From: Adiantum capillus-veneris
Taxonomy: Eukaryota; Streptophyta; Polypodiopsida; Polypodiales; Pteridaceae
Assembly: GCA_014529385.2 (NCBI GenBank)
Contig: CM043966.1
Span: forward strand, 89,122,587-89,186,586
DNA length: 64,000 nucleotides
Direction: 5' to 3'
Positions 55,914-64,000 of the stretch are shown in pieces. The position numbers and the translations under genes are program-made. The notes below the pieces were generated by a model. The model was given only the letters and a program-made list of their open reading frames with translations, made no database searches and was not told the origin of the DNA. Within the stretch, counting starts at the first letter, position 1. Each line of letters opens with the position of its first letter.

Positions 55914-55929
55914 GAGAGAGAGAGAGAGG
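55776..55929. repeat. Inverted (TC)n / (AG)n pair
   Basis: (TC)n at 55776-55810 faces (AG)n at 55839-55929 across a 28-30 bp spacer, so one strand can fold into a perfect stem of about 35 bp. The AG arm carries GGG interruptions. Confidence 0.9.
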
Positions 55930-56092
55930 TTGTTTCTACTCTCAATGTCCTTTCTCCTATGCATGTCCAACTTCAAACTATTGGAGTAGCTGAAGGATCC
56001 TAGAGAGAGAGAGAGGTTGTTGCTACTCTCAACGTCCTTTCTCCTATGCGTGTCGAGCTTCAAACTATTGGAGTAGCTGAAGGACCCTACCT
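55927..56092. repeat. Tandem duplication of about 87 bp, two copies
   Basis: GGTTGTTTCTACTCTCAA and GGTTGTTGCTACTCTCAA begin the two copies (about 55927 and 56014), both ending GGAGTAGCTGAAGGA, joined by a short GA tract. Confidence 0.85.
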
Positions 56093-56326
56093 CTTGTAGC
56101 AGCCTGCAATCCTTGATTGTTGAGTCCCAATAGTTCCTTGCGTTGTGGTGTTCTTAAGTAAAGACATAAGCTCTAGGCCAGATGTAGGCTCTAGGCTTTC
56201 TTTAGTTGCTACAACCTTGAGACCACAAGGAGTCTAAATGTCTACTCTCCACTCAGCCTTTGCCATTTATAGACACCTCTGAGCTACATTCAGACCAGTG
56301 CATGGCCTCTGGCCCTTGGCCTGACA

Positions 56327-57480
56327 TTAAGCCCCCCTTGGAGAAGTATTTTTGTCCTAAAAAACAAGTGGAATTTTTTTTTCTTAAGAACGTTAATGTT
56401 TTTCCAAGTGGCACCTTCCTCACGTCTGTCTTTCCACTTGACGAATGCTTGGCAACGTACATGATGATAGTCGACAACATGCTCATGTTCATGCGGCTAA
56501 GTTGGAGGCTCAATGAGATCAACCAAAATCTTCTGGTCAATAAGATTGTCTTCCTTATGTAAGCATTTATGTAAACAACTTTATGGAATGGTAATGAGAG
56601 TTCGTGGGCCATATCACCAACTCGCTTATCTTAAAATGCCCACAATACCTCGGAGATAGTTTAGGTGTTGACCCAGTCTTCAGACTTTTTGAATGCTTTG
56701 ACACACACAAAAATACCCCTTCCCCTTTTGTGAAGGTAACTTGTTGAACATCTGATACTTTTTATACCCACCTTCCATGTGGTCTTGGAGAAAATCCTTG
56801 ATCTGCTGAAGCTTTTCAACCGCCAACCACCCCACCGTAAGTAGTGAACTAGGTTGAAAACCATGCACCAATATGAAAGGAACAAAACCAGTCATCACAT
56901 GCTTAGCACTATTGTAAGCAAACTTGAGAATAGGGAGATAATCTTCCCAATCCGACTGCTTCTTGCTAACGTATGCTCGTAGTACATCCTCTAGCACTTG
57001 GTTGACACGTTCAATCTAACCATCCGTTTCATGATGATCTACTATATTGATATATAGCTATGTACCCAATCGTTTAAACATAACCTTCCAAAAATGATTG
57101 TTAAACTTGGGATCACGATCACTCACAATGTTACTTGGAAACCCATATAACCTATACAGATTGTCAAAAAACAACTTAGCCAACTTTGGAGTTTTAATTG
57201 CTGACTTGGTTGGAATAAAGTTACAAGTTTAGTCAACCGATCTACGACCATCCATAATGAGTCATGACCTCGTACAGTGGTTGGTAAACACATAATGAAA
57301 TCCATAGAGATACTTTCCCGTTTACCATTAGGAATCTCCAATGGATACAAGTGACCTCCTGTGTTTATGCGCTTTGCTTTATTTTGCTTGACATTTCTAG
57401 CAATGCAAGGCATAGTCTTGAGCATAGCCGTGTAAACCTGACCAATAAAATTATTGTCGTACGAGTGCGCAAGTTTTCTT
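56327..57480 (-). pseudogene. Ty3/gypsy integrase, decayed
   Basis: On the minus strand: 57425-57123 carries MDFIMCLPTTVRGHDSLW and VVDRLTKL (catalytic core start); 56997-56680 carries SDWEDYLPILKFAYNSAKH and FILVHGFQP (core end). The C-terminal domain is fragmentary down to about 56560. At 56326 the sequence CTGACA followed by TTAAGCCCCCCTTGG reads on the minus strand as a polypurine tract before an LTR. It is the same family as 25421-26488. Confidence 0.78.
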
Positions 57481-57599
57481 TATGCATGGGAAATCTACAG
57501 TGGGATTGTCATCATGACATTCATAAAGAATTTAGCATCGAATGTTTGTGTCCGTCGGTAAAACTCTTCCATTGTGGAGTAGGTACACATCATCTATGG

Positions 57600-58240
57600 A
57601 AAAATTCTTCTATCTTTGCAGCTCATCACTTGAAAGAGGATAATTGGGTGTAGAGGTTAAAGTTACACTATTAGCATTGGAATGAGAAAGATCCTTTATT
57701 TTCACATTGCTCCATATTTTGGAGTATGCATTGTCATGCTCATATTTGCCCTTGAGAGATTCCAAAAACTCACTTTGAAGCTCAATAAGAAGAAGAGAAT
57801 CGATCTCAGGCATACGACTAAGAGCATCAGCTACCACATTGTATTGTCCTTTACGATATCAAAGCTTTGCATCATACTCCTGAAGAATCTCAATCCATCT
57901 AGTCTTTCGACCCTTCAAATTTGTTTACTGTGTAAACCATTTTATACTTTCATGGTCAAACACAATCTCAAACTATGCCCCGTACAATAATATCTTCACA
58001 TTTTCAAAGTAGAAACTATTGCATAGAGTTTGAATAATTCTGCTATGCCGAATCAAGCTTCTTGCTTTGGAATGCAATTGACCTTCCCTCCTACAAAAGG
58101 ACTGCTCCAGTAGTACGGTTACTAGCATCCATTTCTAAAATGAATGGCTTCAAAGGATCCACAATAGCTAAAATAGAATTTGTAGCTAATGCATCCTTGA
58201 GAGCATCAAAACTTTGTTGATGAGAGCGTCGCTCTACTAA
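57600..58240 (-). pseudogene. Ty3 RNase H, decayed
   Basis: On the minus strand FILEMDASNRTTGAVLL (about 58180-58100) is the first catalytic motif and MVADALSRMPEID (57837 leftward) marks the C-terminal end. Several stops lie between. Confidence 0.75.
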
Positions 58241-58890
58241 AAGGTTTTCCCCTTGGCTTTCGGTTGGTCCGTCATTGGAACAATAATATGAGCATAGTTT
58301 TTAACCAATCTTTGATAAAAACCTACAAATACCAAGAAAATATATAACTCTTCCAGATTTCTAGGAGGAGGCCACATCAAATGGCATCCACTGGATTTAT
58401 CTTTATGTGGCCCATCAGCTGCTGAAATCATATGCCCTAAGTAGTGAATTTCCTCCTTGAGAAAATCACACTGCAATTCCTCGGCATATAATTTTTTTTT
58501 TCCGTAACAATTCAAACGCTTGCTTCAGATGTTGTAAGTGATCTTCCTCAGAGGCACTGTACACTAGAACGTCATCACGAAAAACAATAACAAACTTGTC
58601 CAAATATGGTTTCAAGACATTGTCCATAAGCATCAGGAAAGATACGGGTGCATTGGCTCCCAAAGAGCATAACCAAAAACTCATAATGTCCAAACCTTGT
58701 TCGGAATGCAGTTTTGAGTATATTAGCAAGCCTAATGCATACTTGATGATACCCTGACCACAAGTCTATTTTCATAAAAATACGAGCATCAGTGAGTTTA
58801 TCAAATAACTCATTCATTGTTGACAACAGATACTTGTTCTTGACAGTAACCACATTCAGTTCACGGTAATCTATGTACATAATCATACTA
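58237..58890 (-). pseudogene. Ty3 reverse transcriptase, decayed
   Basis: Minus-strand frames 58886-58575 ([24 protein letters not shown]), 58729-58466 ([13 protein letters not shown], the catalytic box, with Arg in place of the usual Leu or Met before DD) and 58515-58237 (HYLGHMIS, thumb) overlap through frameshifts. Upstream homology is lost at about 59000. Confidence 0.82.
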
Positions 58891-58999
58891 TCATCTTTTT
58901 CTTCACCAACAAGATGGAAAAGACCTATGGTGAAGAACTAGGTTGTATAAACTCTCTACTTAGATAGTCAGCAAGCTGATGTTCCACCTCAGCAGATTG

Positions 59000-60120
59000 A
59001 CTCATTCTATAGCGAGGTTACTATGGGCTTACTACCTGCAACCACATCTATGCCATGTTGCAGAGTATGTGTCCACGCTAACCTTGGTGGAAAATTAGCA
59101 AGAAATACATTTTTGTATTTCATCAGTAAATCTTTTAGCTTATTAGCAACATTTGATTGTTATGGAGAGAGAGAACTAGCCATAGAAGAGAAGAGAGAGG
59201 AGCATGCGGCATTGAGGAATTGTCATTCAAAACATTATCCCAAATTGCGCAAAAGCGGTAACTTCAAAATATTATGCTAGCTCCAATTCCAAGGTGCCAC
59301 AAAGCGCTTTCATAGCTTTCAGCATTTCACAAAAAATGACACATTGAGTAGCACAAAAAGAGTCTTTTTTCATCTTGAGAAGAGAGCTTCATAAGCTTAG
59401 TTGAATAAACAAGTGGCGAGGAAGAAATATCCTTCTCTCGATCTCAACAACAACATGTGCATGCTACTGGATCCGAACATCAAATTATTGTGCTCATAGC
59501 TACATTTAAGTGATGATCTTAGACTATGTAACTACTCTTGAGTAAGGACCACATGTGCACAATCCATATTCATGACTTGAAAATTCAAGGACGTGTGATA
59601 CCTTTGAATCTCGAATGATACATCAGAGTATCCCACACTTCAACATCATGGCAGTTATTCATCGCTACCTTGTTAGTGGTCACAATGGGAACTCGGAGTC
59701 TAGGGCAACTTGAGCCATTTCACTAACTTATAGTTGATGAAATTGTGTGAAGTACTATCATCCACCAAGATTTGCACCTTATGACCTTGGATAGACCCAT
59801 GCATATGCACCAACTCGTGTGGTTCCAAGATCAACTGCCACATTAAGGCCGTGATACATCACTCAAGCACCGCTTCGGTGTGCGTTACTTCCATATTGGA
59901 GAAATAAGAGGAGGACTCAAGAGGTAGCAGTTGCACCATGTGCACCGCTTTTTCCTTACCTTGGGCAATAGATTTATCCTTGGGAAAATTCTTTTTGCCG
60001 TGTCCATTATCTAAAAAGGTAAAACATAAATTTTTCTTTTTAGCCTTCTCAAACTCTTCACTAGACCTAGGGCCCCTAGACCCCTTGGGCTTCTTGGATG
60101 CCTCAAATGTAGGTACTATA
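59000..60120 (-). pseudogene. Ty3 protease and gag C-terminus, heavily decayed
   Basis: At about 59740-59800 the minus strand reads QILVDDSTSHNFIN, like a retropepsin active site with the usual DSGST altered. At about 59950-60110 a Lys/Gly/Ser-rich stretch leads into a degenerate zinc knuckle (CFTFLDNGHGKKNF, two of four ligands lost). The order agrees with the RT at 58237-58890, so 56327-60120 is one old element. Confidence 0.5.
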
Positions 60121-62204
<2,084 letters not shown>

Positions 62205-64000
62205 TTGGAATTATCCTCTGAACCCCTCACTGTCGCTACATCTCTTGTCCTCAGATGTATTAGCAGCCTAGATGCTTCTCAACTAATTTATGACTCAGCT
62301 CTTACCTCAGACAAAAAGATGTCTATCTTACACATGTTATCCTTTAATGATTGGGTCAAAATTTTGGCTACCTTGGATAAGGACTCAAAAGAAGGTGTTA
62401 ATTTAATTTCCCAATACACAACACAACTTCCTATACTCTCTTTACAATATCAGCAAGAGCTTGCCTCGTTCTCATCCTTTGGGGCTGATTTGTCCAACTT
62501 TTTGAAGAAACTATGCGGCCTCAATCCTACCTTTATAAGTACACTAGTTACCGCGACTATCCCTCAAACAGGTGGCATCTTTTATAGGGATAATGCTACT
62601 CTGGAAGTCGTTAAAGAATTTCAGAGCAATCTCTGCTCCCTCAATGACTTTTAACCTCTTAGAAATGGTACCAAAAATCTCTAAAGTCTTTCCTTTCCTA
62701 CATGTTAGGCAGATTGAAATTGAATCCTTTGGGATAGACCATCAGCTCTGGGTCCTACCTAACAAAGCTGTTTTAGCACCTATTCTAAGTGAAACCTGTG
62801 TTTACCTTACTAACCTCCCTGCCTCTACCGTTGAAGACTGCAGACTCAAATTCTGAAAGGTGGATAGCTCCTTGATAAAGGGGAACTCATAAAATCCCTC
62901 TTCAACTTCAACCTTATCGAGAATTACAAATGCCCTTCCAATACAGGCCTCTACATCCGAACAAAGGGAAACATGGAGTTTGCCAAAAGCAACCTTGACT
63001 TCTACACATAATCCATTTGGAATGTTTTTTGGATCTATGTTAAATGTGCCTGCAAGTTTCTTGACCCCAAAGCTTCATGTGAATCTAGCATCATGTGGTT
63101 CGATCATGCCATATGGTTTAATCTCAACCATCTAGACCTAATCTTCCCGCAGAAACCAGTGGGCTTTCATCTCTCCCTTATTTGCTCTTGGTTTGCTTCA
63201 AATGGCATCTTCACGAATATCACCAAAGATATCACTCTTTGTCTTCACCTTATATTAGCAGAGTTTGAACTTATCTATGTATCTAAACAAAAAATCTACC
63301 ATAACTTTCGACAAGTACAATACAACTCCTTTTGGATAACAAAAAACTCTACCGAGGTTTCTCTTAACCTCCCTGAACACATCTTTCATCTTTTCTTGGT
63401 GAATATTACTCAATGTTATGAGAATATTCCTTTAGAAAGAGATCTTGCCCTTAAAGATGTACTATCACAACTTATCAAACTAGCTTTAGTTAATGCTAGT
63501 AAAAGAGGTTGTTTCTACATATCTCTTTTAAAAAAACCTAGATGGATTAAAAAAACAAACTCTTCGCATCCCTTACACTTCAATGAAGAGAAGCTATGCC
63601 TCTATATATCTTGGTTACTTGAAACTTGTACCATTATCTATGGAGGACATTGTTTTAACCAAAGCCTTGGCATCCCCATGGGATTCTCTTGCTCCCCGCT
63701 TATGTGTAATATATTCCTTCTTTCTTTGAGTACAAGTGGTTTGTCAAAACTATGGGAGATAATAGTAATAAGCTTTTACTGTTTAGACACACTTACCGAT
63801 ATATGGATGACTTACTGAGCATCAACAACATAATTTTTTAAAGGAGATCCATCATATATATCCTAATTGTTTGAAAATAGAAACAACTTCTATACATGGG
63901 CTCACAACACCCAATGGATTTTTCTGCACTTTAGTACAATTCCTTAACTTCTCTATTTTGCTTCATATACCATGTGTTAGAGGATATGACCGAAAATATA
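62205..64000 (+). pseudogene. Penelope-like element reverse transcriptase, frameshifted, cut by window end
   Basis: Coding similarity passes through three frames: 62205-62654, 62572-62856 (shifted), and 63093 onward. RT landmarks are NITQCYENIPLERD (about 63402), LGIPMGFSCSPLMCN (63666-63710) and, in another frame after a one-base shift near 63725, RYMDDLLSINN (63797 on), then IYPNCLKIETT. The GIPMG...CSP box with a YMDD catalytic box and IYP after it is the pattern of Penelope-like RTs, not LTR or LINE RTs. The region upstream of RT is unrecognised and no GIY-YIG nuclease is visible in the window. I lean to the Chlamys/Naiad side of the family from memory; a database search is needed to place it. 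Confidence 0.65.

Overview
The window looks like nuclear DNA of a land plant with a large, transposon-rich genome. It holds one host gene, a calcium-dependent protein kinase (CDPK) with plant-type introns, in a sea of nested LTR retrotransposons, GA/CT microsatellites and telomere-like TTTAGGG motifs. A Tat-lineage Ty3 element with a second RNase H also points to a plant. A Penelope-like reverse transcriptase at the right end makes an ordinary angiosperm less likely and a fern, other seed-free plant or conifer more likely. That last step is inference.

Layout. 1-1294: left flank, with the probable start of an old LTR at 1228. 1295-19588: a Tat-lineage Ty3 retrotransposon on the plus strand (gag, protease, RT, RNase H, second RNase H, integrase; two in-frame TAG stops). 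A younger element at 1639-10672 sits inside its 5' LTR. That inner element has near-identical LTRs, a CTCAC target duplication, a tRNA-Asp-type primer site, and only gag and protease coding in one frame broken by a single TAG. It has no pol. 19589-29800: decayed copia and Ty3 relics on the minus strand, tandem duplications and microsatellites.

29850-51402: the CDPK gene, 8 coding exons, 535 aa. Exons 1-6 lie in 29850-31577 and exons 7-8 in 50693-51402. Intron 6 is 19,115 bp and filled with LTR-element debris: chromovirus integrase and chromodomain pieces, a solo LTR, several LTRs of two families, and one complete non-autonomous LTR element (39189-43762, TTCAG duplication). That element has no pol and encodes an acidic coiled-coil protein with HDDL repeats. 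The kinase domain and EF-hands 3 and 4 are intact, while EF-hands 1 and 2 have lost key calcium ligands.

51403-64000: intergenic sequence with many microsatellites, a Tourist-like MITE (54022-54305, TTA duplication), a decayed full-length Ty3 element on the minus strand (about 56327-60120), and a frameshifted Penelope-like RT running off the right end.

No rRNA, tRNA, CRISPR array or bacterial operon was found. The most unusual items are the pol-less gag-protease element with its in-frame UAG, the acidic coiled-coil non-autonomous element, and the CDPK that combines a 19-kb intron with a degenerate N-terminal calcium lobe.
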